The notes beneath the pieces were generated by a model, which was not told where the DNA came from, ran no database searches, and saw nothing but the letters and a program-made list of their open reading frames with translations. The translations under genes were made by a program, and so were the position numbers. From positions 1 to 20,390 of the forward strand of contig JAPLIO010000218.1 of assembly GCA_026389055.1 (NCBI GenBank): DNA of 20,390 bases, read 5' to 3'. Below are positions 1 to 7,343 of the stretch, in pieces. Origin of the DNA: Candidatus Melainabacteria bacterium (lineage in GTDB: Bacteria > Cyanobacteriota > Vampirovibrionia > Vampirovibrionales > JAJTHC01). Within the stretch, counting starts at the first letter, position 1. Each line of letters starts with the position of its first letter.

Positions 1-63
1 ACCAAGCACCAAGCACCAAGCACCAAGCACCAAGCACCAAGCACCAAGCACCAAGCACCAAGC
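1..63. repeat. Heptanucleotide tandem repeat (ACCAAGC x9)
   Basis: Nine perfect copies of the 7-bp unit ACCAAGC start at the first base, followed by a degenerate unit ACCATAAGC. The true left edge is outside the window. Seven is not a multiple of three, so three units (21 bp) encode one cycle of the peptide QAPSTKH, and all three forward frames are open inside the array. In frame 3 it runs directly into the prepilin leader. Heptanucleotide short tandem repeats are known from cyanobacteria (family knowledge). Confidence 0.95.
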
Positions 64-716
64 ACCATAAGCGGTTTAAAGGTTTTACCCTTTCTGAACT
101 GCTGGTTAGCTTAGGCGTTTTAGGGCTGATAGCAGGGTTGACTGTTCCTTCTATCATCAATAGTATTGAAACGACGAAGAATAGAGCCAACCTGAAGGAA
201 GCACTCCAAGTGGTTTCTGCTATTGTTCAAGCAGGTGTTTTAAACGGAGAGTTTCAAGCCTTAACTTCTTTTGATATTGCCAACCAAAATGGCGAAGGTA
301 GTATTACCAATTACTTCGCAAAAAAATTAAATGCTAAGCAGTGTGTTAATGCGGATGGCACTAAAGATATTACTTCTGACGGTTGTAATAGAGGGTGGGC
401 AAACTATCCTGCCACGGGTAATTACAACAACCATTATGGTAGATGGATTTTACCCAGTGGGGCTAAAATAGCCATGGATCAACCAATATTGGTTACCCAA
501 AACTTTATTAGTTTCGATATTTTTGCCAATGCTTACAAAAAAAGCTATACCCATTCAGGCGATAAACCCGATACAATTTCAATTACTTGTAATTTAACAG
601 AATCGCCTTATGCTCAACCTTATTCTCCAGGTAAAACAGTAAAGCCAGGTATGTGCGAAGCTTATGATGAGGGTTATTACCGAGATCAAATGAGTAAAGC
701 ATTAGGGTTAGATTAA
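3..716 (+). CDS. Type IV prepilin/pseudopilin-like protein, 5' end outside window
   Basis: Frame 3 is open from the left edge to TAA at 714-716. At 69-83 it encodes the leader KRFKG, then FTLSELLVSLGVLGLIAGL. This is a class III prepilin signal: PilD-type cleavage after the Gly at 81-83, Phe+1, Glu+5 and a hydrophobic assembly helix. The mature part is about 211 residues with four Cys, which could form two disulfides. A start at TTG 138 would delete the cleavage site and most of the helix, so it cannot be right. No ATG, GTG or TTG lies upstream in frame inside the window, so the start must be left of base 1. Visible leader: three QAPSTKH cycles plus HKRFKG. The gene converges on the ComEA-like gene with a shared TTAA. 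Role by family: component of a type IV pilus or type II secretion-like pseudopilus. The specific pilin type is not recognised. Confidence 0.8.
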   Translation, partial: QAPSTKHQAPSTKHQAPSTKHHKRFKGFTLSELLVSLGVLGLIAGLTVPSIINSIETTKNRANLKEALQVVSAIVQAGVLNGEFQALTSFDIANQNGEGSITNYFAKKLNAKQCVNADGTKDITSDGCNRGWANYPATGNYNNHYGRWILPSGAKIAMDQPILVTQNFISFDIFANAYKKSYTHSGDKPDTISITCNLTESPYAQPYSPGKTVKPGMCEAYDEGYYRDQMSKALGLD

Positions 717-1138
717 AACGGCTTGCTATAAACCGTCTGCTTGAGCAATTCCTTAGCTATCGGAGACGTTTCACCCGCATAAGCTGGGGCAATAATCACC
801 CTGTTTCCAATGGCTAGCTTTAATTGGTCTACTCTTTTTTGCGATAAGCGGGCGTTCAATTTCGTTAAATCTGCCAAGTTGGTAAACGGGCGTTGTTCTA
901 AAATAGCGAGAGCCACGGGTTCGGTAACATCAGGTAGGGTTAAAAGCTGATTAAACGAAGCCGTATTAAGGTTCAATTGCTTGGGTAACTGAATGGTGCG
1001 GGTTTCGGCGTGATGCCAATTATAGCGGTCGTTGGTAAAATAGGGGAAGCGGTTATCATACGCATGGGCAAAGGGCAATGCGTAGCATAGTAGTAATAGG
1101 ATGAAGAACAAGCCAAAAATAAATCGAAGGGGGTGCAT
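713..1138 (-). CDS. Secreted ComEA-like helix-hairpin-helix protein
   Basis: This is a 141-residue protein. Residues 4-26 are a hydrophobic signal peptide or anchor with a likely cleavage near AHA. Residues 55-95 (LNLNTASFNQLLTLPD, then PFTNLADLTKL) match the ComEA helix-hairpin-helix fold, which binds incoming DNA at the outside of the membrane in competence. The hairpin here reads PDVTEP where ComEA usually has a PGIG-type glycine turn, so DNA binding may be weakened or changed. The stop overlaps the pilin stop by 4 bp on the opposite strand. A pilin-like gene beside a ComEA-like gene fits a DNA-uptake or pilus neighbourhood, but the two are convergent, not an operon. No clear Shine-Dalgarno is seen. 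The HhH assignment is fairly secure; the competence role is inferred. Confidence 0.7.
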   Translation of the reverse strand: MHPLRFIFGLFFILLLLCYALPFAHAYDNRFPYFTNDRYNWHHAETRTIQLPKQLNLNTASFNQLLTLPDVTEPVALAILEQRPFTNLADLTKLNARLSQKRVDQLKLAIGNRVIIAPAYAGETSPIAKELLKQTVYSKPF

Positions 1139-1223
1139 GGTGATAGATAAAGCCTAATTTACGATTAAAAATAGTTTCTATCCAGATAAACACCCCTCAA
1201 GATTTATTGTGTCAACCCATTTC

Positions 1224-3152
1224 TCAAGCTTCCTTACCAACAGAAAAAGCCGTTTCCTTAGCAGGAGCAATAAACACACTGGTTTCTTGGCTATGGCTTA
1301 CATGCCCTGGGTAAGAATGCGGAATAGCCCGTACAAACTTGCCCAACGTATACACCACTGGCACTTTCGCACTTTCCCGTGCCCCACTATAATAAGCCGC
1401 AAGCCCCGCCACAAACCCGATGGTTTCATTGGGTAACGCCTTCCCTGCATAAGGCGTACCAGCACACCGCACCACCACATGGGAACCCGCAATCCCTTCC
1501 CCAGCGTGGAACCACCAATCTTCAGACCGAAGGGCTTTGCCTGCTAAGTAGCCATTGGCTTGGCTACTTTTACCCACCCATACTTCTAACGTGGTATGAA
1601 GGTCGGCTAGGGTTAAAATACCTGCGGGCTTTTCGGGTTTTTTCGCTATTTTTTGGATTTTCTGTTTCTTCTTACCCAACGCTACTTTGGTTTGATGCTG
1701 AGACGAAGGCAATAACCCTGCCAATTCCCAATCTAAGCGTAAATAATCAAAGTCTGCCAACGTTTCAACGCCTTGCAAATGCACTTGTAAGGTTTGCAAG
1801 TGGTGTTGCTTCGCTTCTAATTGGGCTACTTGCGAAGCAAAATACGTTACCCTGCTATTCAATTTTTGCACTTGTTTATAAAGCCATTGGCTGTTTTGCT
1901 TCCACGTTTTGGCAGGTTGTAAGGCCTCAAAGGTTAAAACAGGCGTTTCCCCATCAGGGTCAAACACATTTTCAAGGTTTAGCTTGGCAGATTGCGGGTG
2001 GGTACCCACCAAAGCTTCCATGCTAAGTAACGTCATCAGCCAATCCGCTTGGGTTTGATAGTGTTGGGCTTGAGCTTGAATACTGGCGATATTGTGATAA
2101 GTTGCCAGTTGTTGGGTTAATTGTTCTAGGGCTTGGTTGAGCGGTTTCGTAAACTGTTTGTATACTTGCACAAACCGCTGTTGCTGAATATGCTGAAAAT
2201 AGACGGCTTTCAGCAACTGCGTAGCAGATAAATACGGTTGAACCCCCTCAAGGGCTGAAGAGGGTTGTTGAAGCCAAACGGTAGGCAATGCCATAAACCG
2301 AGATTGATTCCCCTGTTGCAACACCACAAACTGTTTTTCTGCTAACGGGCAACGCACCCAATCTTCCAGCAACGCAAAAAACGCCTCTGCCGAAGAACTA
2401 AGGCTGGCGATGGCTTTTAGTAGGGGTTTTGAACATCCCCAAAAGTGAGCCTGTACCGTAGTAACCCATTGGGCGGGTGTATTGGTTTTTTGCAGAGCTT
2501 CCCGAAAGGCTTCCTGATGAGGAGAAGCCTGCACAAGGGTTTCCAATAATGGTTTATGGGTAGGTGTGGGGGGTAAGGCGTACAAGCCACCCACCCTTAA
2601 TTGCCGAAGTCTACTCATGGTTTCTGTTACCACATTAAACAACCCGACAATTTTTTGCGTGGCGGTTTCTAACAGAATTAAATTGGTGAATCGCCCCATC
2701 AATTCTAGGGTAAGGGTAACGGGCATACGGAAGCCTAAATCGGTCATAGTGGTAAAATTTAAGTGCAGAATGGGTTCGCCTACTGTACCACTCAATCCTT
2801 CCAGTTTCGCCCCTAGTAGATATTTCTTCATAACAGCACCCAGCGGGGTGGTTCTGCCCTTACCGTGAACGGCTTGCAACTGTTGAGCATCGCCATTGTT
2901 AAGCCAACAGATAAAGGGGGCTTCTTTCCGAAGGCTGATAAACAAGTGTTGGTGTTCTGCTAACAGGCTACATTGTTGCGGGTTGGGCATCCAAAACGAT
3001 AGTAAAAAATCATAGGCGGTTAGTTGATTGATTTTTTGGCATTTCGCCCCACGCACAATGGCTTCGCTAGCCAGAGCGAAGGCTTTAATCACCGTTTCAT
3101 CAACTGCTTGAAGGGTAATGGTGGGCAGTGTAGCCGTCACAGAAGGATTCAT
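1224..3152 (-). CDS. rqcH: NFACT family protein (RqcH/Rqc2/FbpA-like), ribosome quality control
   Basis: This is a 642-residue protein with the NFACT layout. An NFACT-N region spans about 15-215, including LTLELMGRFTNLILLE and the ETMSRLRQLRVGGLYALPP segment. A helical, Gln-rich coiled-coil middle follows (about 320-470). The NFACT-R domain at about 510-632 contains EDWWFHAGEGIAGSHVVVR and the AAYYSGARESAKVPVVYT segment. RqcH binds split 50S subunits with stalled nascent chains and recruits tRNA-Ala for C-terminal tailing; related proteins were called fibronectin-binding. An oddity: where RqcH has a conserved Asp-Arg pair in NFACT-N, this protein seems to read VGEPILHL, so tailing activity is uncertain. 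The start ATG (3150-3152) has no strong Shine-Dalgarno. It is divergent from nagA across about 207 bp. No partner gene is adjacent. Confidence is high for the family, moderate for the activity. Confidence 0.9.
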   Translation of the reverse strand: MNPSVTATLPTITLQAVDETVIKAFALASEAIVRGAKCQKINQLTAYDFLLSFWMPNPQQCSLLAEHQHLFISLRKEAPFICWLNNGDAQQLQAVHGKGRTTPLGAVMKKYLLGAKLEGLSGTVGEPILHLNFTTMTDLGFRMPVTLTLELMGRFTNLILLETATQKIVGLFNVVTETMSRLRQLRVGGLYALPPTPTHKPLLETLVQASPHQEAFREALQKTNTPAQWVTTVQAHFWGCSKPLLKAIASLSSSAEAFFALLEDWVRCPLAEKQFVVLQQGNQSRFMALPTVWLQQPSSALEGVQPYLSATQLLKAVYFQHIQQQRFVQVYKQFTKPLNQALEQLTQQLATYHNIASIQAQAQHYQTQADWLMTLLSMEALVGTHPQSAKLNLENVFDPDGETPVLTFEALQPAKTWKQNSQWLYKQVQKLNSRVTYFASQVAQLEAKQHHLQTLQVHLQGVETLADFDYLRLDWELAGLLPSSQHQTKVALGKKKQKIQKIAKKPEKPAGILTLADLHTTLEVWVGKSSQANGYLAGKALRSEDWWFHAGEGIAGSHVVVRCAGTPYAGKALPNETIGFVAGLAAYYSGARESAKVPVVYTLGKFVRAIPHSYPGHVSHSQETSVFIAPAKETAFSVGKEA

Positions 3153-3359
3153 AAAAAGCGGACTTTCAAAAGAGGGGAGACTCTACTTAGTTTAAATGAA
3201 AGGGGACAGATTGTCTCTCATCTAGTAGTATTCGATACGCTTTATTCCCATAAACAGGGTAATTTCAAGTTTTTATAGCATAAAGCACGAAATATTAGGT
3301 ACAATAAAGTTATCTATCGCCAACCGCCCCGAAGCCAAAAAAGAGAGAAACTTGCCACC

Positions 3360-4805
3360 ATGAATAGCCTTAACCCCATCGCTGAACAAACCCCATTTAA
3401 CCGTAAACACACCCTACTAACCGATGCCCTTGTGCTAACGCCCGAAGGCTTAAAAAGCAAGCAAACCGTTCACATTAAAGGGGCTACGGTGGAAGCCGTT
3501 ACGGCAGCACCGCCTTCCAATCTGTTATTGCGGGAAGATGACGTTCAGCTGATTCCCCTCAACGAAAACTTCCTCATCACCCCAGGGTTGATTGATATTC
3601 AAATTAACGGGGGCTTAGGCTGCGATTTCAACACAAGCTCTATCCCTGTAATTCAACAATTTTTGGCGGCTTTACCTCGGTTTGGGGTTACGGGTATTTT
3701 ACCAACGCTTATTACGGCTCCGCATATGGATATGGTTACGGCTACCAACACATTTGAAGAGTTATTGCACCTTAACCGCTATTCTCATGCCAAAGTGTTT
3801 GGGCTTCACTTAGAAGGGCCTTACCTGAATACCCAAAAACGAGGCACCCATCCCGCCAACGCCATTACCCCGCCTGATTTAGAAACTTTGCAATTATTGC
3901 TTTCCCCCCAAGTGAAGATGATGACCCTTGCCCCTGAATGCGATACCGAATTCTTGGCGTTGGATTATCTACGCCAAAAGGGTATTATCACCTTTGCAGG
4001 GCATACCAAAGCCACAGCAGACCAACTAAAACAAGCCATAGTTCACGGCTTAAGCGGTATGACCCACTTATTTAATGCCATGGATGGGTTTACGCATCGT
4101 GAAACAGGCACGGCGTTACATGGTTTAAACATGAAGGCGTTAAAGGCCAGCTTTATTGCTGATGGCTACCACGTTCACCCTGATATGCTTCGCTTAACCT
4201 TAGAAACCAAAGGTATTAGCAATATGCTATTAGTTTCTGATGCGATGAATTTGGCTGGCTTGGGCGATGGGGCAAAGGGCTTCTTCGCCAACCAAACCAT
4301 TCAAGTGCATGATGGCAGAGCCATTAACCAAGAAGGCAACTTGGCAGGTAGTACGCAATTTATGGATAGCATGGTACGCAACCTATTGAACTGGAATTTA
4401 GCCACCGTTGAAGAATGCTTTGAAATGGGCACCACCAACCCTGCAAAACTATTGGGTATTGAAAATACGGTTGGGGCTATTGCCGCTGGCTATCAGGCAG
4501 ATATTGTGTTATGGCATAGGCCAACCATGCAAGTGTTGGCCACTTGGGTTGGTGGGCAACTATTATGGTGCGACCCTAAATTGATGGGCACCGCTTCTAC
4601 CCCTGCGGTTCATCAATCAAGCGTTTCTCAAACGGCGTTTTCTGCTCCTTCTACTGCCAATACAACCTTATTAAGCCAAACAGGTGCGGAAAAAACCCCT
4701 GCTACTACTGCACCACAAGGGCTAGGTGCTTCGGCGGTTGCCAGTAGAACTAAAGGTTCGTTGCCTAAAGCGTTTGCTCCTTCTCAGCATATAGGACTCA
4801 TCTAA
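3360..4805 (+). CDS. nagA: N-acetylglucosamine-6-phosphate deacetylase with extra C-terminal tail
   Basis: NagA hydrolyses GlcNAc-6-P to GlcN-6-P and acetate in the cytoplasm, feeding amino sugars from cell wall or chitin back to metabolism. Amidohydrolase hallmarks are visible: PGLIDIQINGG at 75-85, HLEGP with metal ligand E152, AGH (H215), THLFNAM (H236) and VSDAM with catalytic D294. The typical NagA fold is complete by about residue 405. Residues 406-481 are an added Ser/Thr/Ala/Gln-rich, low-complexity tail not normally present in the family (usual length about 380-400). Only 57 bp separate it from nagZ on the same strand, so co-transcription is likely. The ATG at 3360 is preceded by a purine-rich AGAGAG; the family N-terminus aligns from about residue 18. 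Confidence 0.92.
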   Translation: MNSLNPIAEQTPFNRKHTLLTDALVLTPEGLKSKQTVHIKGATVEAVTAAPPSNLLLREDDVQLIPLNENFLITPGLIDIQINGGLGCDFNTSSIPVIQQFLAALPRFGVTGILPTLITAPHMDMVTATNTFEELLHLNRYSHAKVFGLHLEGPYLNTQKRGTHPANAITPPDLETLQLLLSPQVKMMTLAPECDTEFLALDYLRQKGIITFAGHTKATADQLKQAIVHGLSGMTHLFNAMDGFTHRETGTALHGLNMKALKASFIADGYHVHPDMLRLTLETKGISNMLLVSDAMNLAGLGDGAKGFFANQTIQVHDGRAINQEGNLAGSTQFMDSMVRNLLNWNLATVEECFEMGTTNPAKLLGIENTVGAIAAGYQADIVLWHRPTMQVLATWVGGQLLWCDPKLMGTASTPAVHQSSVSQTAFSAPSTANTTLLSQTGAEKTPATTAPQGLGASAVASRTKGSLPKAFAPSQHIGLI

Positions 4806-4862
4806 CGTTGAACGGGTCTGTTACGATAGGAAGTTCTGAAAAGGTTTCAGAAGGATGGGATA

Positions 4863-6551
4863 ATGAGGCACGAGGAACGCAATGACGGGCGTTTACATTC
4901 AGTAAATAACCGAAATGTTGATTGCCCTGCAATCATTCTGCCAAAGGCAGAAAATACCACAGTAACAAAATTAGCACGCCTTATGGAGCCTTTTTCAGGG
5001 CTTCCTAAACATTTTTTTGTGGGTTATGAAGCCGATTGGGAACAAAAAGCCAGTCCTCTGCATCAACTGATTGTTCAAGGTATTTCTGGCGTTATTTTAT
5101 TTCGGCACCACACCTCGGGGTTAGTTGGCTGGGAAGGTTTTGAAACGCTTCGCAACCAGCTTTGGCAGCTTCGCAAACTGGCTCATCAAGCGGGCAGCCC
5201 CCAATTTATGATTGGCGTAGACCAAGAAGGCGGGCAGGTAGAACGGTTTGGTGCTAGCTTTTTCCCTTCGTTTTTATCGCCAGCGTGTGTGGCTGAAGTT
5301 ACGGCACTGAACCCCTCGTTTGCTACTAGGCACTACGCCTTGCTAGCAGAAGTGTTACACGTATTAGGGGTAAATTTAAACTTCTTCCCCACGGTAGATG
5401 TTAATTTAGATGAAAACAACCCCATTATCGGCATACGCTCGTTTGGTAATTCGGCTGAAACTGTTAAGCCACTAGCCTTACAGGCGATTGAAACACATCT
5501 GAAAGCAGGGGTGTTACCTGTTGTTAAACATTTCCCTGGGCATGGCTTTGGCACGGTAGATTCTCATCACACGCTACCGAAGCTTACTTATACCCCCGAA
5601 GAAAGTAGCGTGTTTCAAGCAACCATTACCGAAGGCAACGCCCCTGTTGTGATGGTTTCGCATGGGTATTACCCCGCCTTGCAAGGAACAAACCCGTTTC
5701 CCGCTTCGTTAGATGAACGCATTGTAACCACCCTGCTTCGGCAAGAAATGGGCTTTAATGGGCTTTCAATTTCCGATGACCTTGAAATGGGAGCGATTTT
5801 AGAAACGACAGACCCTCTTTCGGTTGTGCAACAAGGCTTAAATGCTGGGTTAGATTTATTGCTTTACAGGCAAGGGTCTCAAGCCATGCTGAACTTAATT
5901 ACGGAAGCTCAACAGAAGATTGTAGCCAATGAGCCAAAAGAAACCGAGTTTCAACAGAGGCTAACGGCTTTGCAAACACAACACCCTACTTGCTTTTTGC
6001 CTAAACCGCCCCCTTGTACGCAAGCCCAATATGAATACTGGATGAAACAGGTACAGGCTTTAACCCAAGAAGCCGTTACCACTATTTTAGAAGCTTGTGG
6101 CAGCCCCAAGCTAGACCGTGAAGCCCCTATTTGGGTTGTGCTTCCAAATGCTGGTAAGGTATTGCCTCATTTTTCGGAAGATGAAACCACGCATGCCACC
6201 CTCAGCAGTTTGTTGGTGAAGGCGGGTTGTAACAGGGTGAAAACATCGCATTATAGCACGCCTGAAGAAGAAGCTTTATTGGCAACGTTGGTTTTAGCTG
6301 AACGGACTAAGCAGTCCAATTTACAGGTAGTAATAGCTACTTGGCTACCCAAGGTAGGTAGTACGTTACTTTCCACCTTAGCCCAAGCGGATTTATCTTC
6401 GCCATGCCAGCCCAAGGTATTTCATTGGGCGATTGGGGGTAGTGCCTTACCTGCCAACCCCTCTTTATCAGAAACATTGACGGAACTCCCCCTGTTTGGG
6501 TATCGCCCAGCATTGAAGCAAGCCGTTGTTAGCCAAGTTGTTGGTTTATAA
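4863..6551 (+). CDS. nagZ: Glycoside hydrolase family 3 beta-N-acetylhexosaminidase (NagZ-like)
   Basis: The GH3 catalytic domain begins near residue 45. Seen motifs are IGVDQEGGQVERF (D120), KHFPGHG (K222/H223) with the DSHH His/Asp dyad (D233/H235) and ISDDLEMGA with the likely nucleophile D305. By family it removes terminal GlcNAc from muropeptides or GlcNAc oligomers; no signal peptide is seen, so it is probably cytosolic. It is longer than the one-domain NagZ (about 340 aa): residues 395-562 form a second domain like that of two-domain GH3 enzymes. Start choice: ATG 4863 has AGAAGG about 8 nt upstream, but residues about 19-36 are encoded by a dispersed double-hairpin repeat found elsewhere in the window. 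ATG 4983 (residue 41) begins the family-like part but lacks a clear ribosome site. It is the second gene after nagA, with its probable product GlcNAc, once phosphorylated, being NagA's substrate. Confidence 0.9.
   Translation: MRHEERNDGRLHSVNNRNVDCPAIILPKAENTTVTKLARLMEPFSGLPKHFFVGYEADWEQKASPLHQLIVQGISGVILFRHHTSGLVGWEGFETLRNQLWQLRKLAHQAGSPQFMIGVDQEGGQVERFGASFFPSFLSPACVAEVTALNPSFATRHYALLAEVLHVLGVNLNFFPTVDVNLDENNPIIGIRSFGNSAETVKPLALQAIETHLKAGVLPVVKHFPGHGFGTVDSHHTLPKLTYTPEESSVFQATITEGNAPVVMVSHGYYPALQGTNPFPASLDERIVTTLLRQEMGFNGLSISDDLEMGAILETTDPLSVVQQGLNAGLDLLLYRQGSQAMLNLITEAQQKIVANEPKETEFQQRLTALQTQHPTCFLPKPPPCTQAQYEYWMKQVQALTQEAVTTILEACGSPKLDREAPIWVVLPNAGKVLPHFSEDETTHATLSSLLVKAGCNRVKTSHYSTPEEEALLATLVLAERTKQSNLQVVIATWLPKVGSTLLSTLAQADLSSPCQPKVFHWAIGGSALPANPSLSETLTELPLFGYRPALKQAVVSQVVGL
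4917..4968 (+). repeat. Double-hairpin repeat, copy 1 (inside nagZ 5' end)
   Basis: Two adjacent hairpins: GATTGC-CCT-GCAATC, then TTCTGCC-AAA-GGCAGAA, followed by AAATACCACAGTAACAA. The same module occurs at 11761 and 11839. Here it lies in frame within the predicted amino-terminus of NagZ, so it either supplies about 17 codons or sits in the leader of the mRNA if translation starts at 4983. The preceding segment around 4864-4890 (GAGGCACGAGGAACGCAATG) also resembles inner parts of the 136-bp element at 11115. Confidence 0.85.
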
Positions 6552-6877
6552 GTGTTTTTAGATGGAAGTATTGCAGAGGTGGAAGGGACGGTTATCACGA
6601 CTGATTGTAGTACTTTTTGCTGGAATTCCCCCGTTAAAATCGGAATATTTATGTTTTTTGGGTATTTTGGGGCAAATTCTTATCTTTTTTGAACAATTTT
6701 CAAAAAAACTATTGACCAACTCCCCGTTTATGAATTACCCTAGAACATAAGTTAAATGCGTTTGCAGAACAAATACAACAATGCCTGAAAGCCCATAAAA
6801 AAGTTTTTTTAGGTTCTCGTTTATCCCATCTGTTGTAGCATCGTGTTTTTTTGATTTGTTCCTGTGTTGTTAGTGTG
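6552..6877. other. Gene-free AT-rich gap between nagZ and the HU promoter
   Basis: No convincing gene or RNA was found. A 62-codon frame at 6562-6750 has no family resemblance, no ribosome site and poor composition. Runs of A and T are common (for example around 6690-6705 and 6799-6811) but no stem long enough for an intrinsic terminator of nagZ was seen. Confidence 0.5.
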
Positions 6878-6886
6878 TATTATACT
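6856..6886 (+). promoter_or_regulatory. Putative promoter of the HU gene
   Basis: TTGTTC at 6856-6861 and TATTAT at 6878-6883 are separated by 16 bp, with an alternative -10 TATACT at 6881-6886. It lies 21-24 bp before the likely start codons, so the 5' leader would be very short and the GGAGG at 6887-6891 would sit at or next to the transcription start. Confidence 0.45.
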
Positions 6887-6906
6887 GGAGGTTGCTTAGT
6901 CAAACC

Positions 6907-7185
6907 ATGATGAATAAAGAAGAATTAGTACAAGAAGTTGCTAAAAAAACAAAAGTTTCTCAGAAGCAAGTTGCTGAAGTGTTAAACACCTTGTTGGAAA
7001 CTGTTGAAGGTGCTGTTGCTGGTGGTAACAAAGTAACATTGGTTGGTTTTGGTACGTTTGAACCACGCCAACGTGCAGAACGTTCTGGCCGTAACCCTCA
7101 AAGCGGTAAAGAAATCACCATTCCTGCTAAAACTGTTCCTGCCTTTACTGCAGGTAAAAAGTTTAAAGATTTAGTCGCTGGTTAA
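6907..7185 (+). CDS. hup: HU/IHF family nucleoid DNA-binding protein
   Basis: HU-type protein of about 91-92 residues. HU dimers bend and compact DNA without strong sequence preference. Visible hallmarks are an amino-terminal helical part beginning MNKEELVQEVAKKTKVSQK, the core VTLVGFGTFE, the DNA-wrapping arm RAERSGRNPQSGKEITIPA with the conserved Asn-Pro for minor-groove intercalation, and the C-terminal helix PAFTAGKKFKDLVAG. An in-frame TTG at 6892 would add five residues not seen in the family; ATG 6907 or 6910 gives the standard length. GGAGG ends 15 nt before ATG 6907, an unusually wide spacing. Monocistronic: its own promoter lies just upstream and a strong terminator follows. Confidence 0.95.
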   Translation: MMNKEELVQEVAKKTKVSQKQVAEVLNTLLETVEGAVAGGNKVTLVGFGTFEPRQRAERSGRNPQSGKEITIPAKTVPAFTAGKKFKDLVAG

Positions 7186-7219
7186 GGATTACTTAACCCC
7201 TAACTTTTATTTTATTTTG

Positions 7220-7261
7220 AAGTCCTCTTTTTTTCAATAAAGAAAAAAAGAGGACTTTTTT
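7220..7261 (+). terminator. Strong intrinsic terminator after the HU gene
   Basis: A perfect 16-bp stem: AAGTCCTCTTTTTTTC (7220-7235), loop of 6 nt, GAAAAAAAGAGGACTT (7242-7257), then a T run. The A/T tracts make it usable from both strands, but no minus-strand gene ends here. It closes the HU transcript 34 bp after the stop. Confidence 0.93.
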
Positions 7262-7343
7262 ATGTGAACTAGCACATCTTGGCTACTTCTTAACGTTTAT
7301 ACTAATACGTAGGATATTATTTTAGGGTGTTTTAAAAAAATAA

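Noticed and set aside
1..63. CRISPR array
   Set aside because: The unit is 7 bp with no spacers; it is a simple tandem repeat.
1379..2026. 215-residue plus-strand frame
   Set aside because: It lies wholly antisense to the NFACT gene, has no family features, and no ribosome site; codon shadow.
6562..6750. 62-residue plus-strand frame after nagZ
   Set aside because: No ribosome site or family match; AT-rich composition and short length; listed as gap instead.
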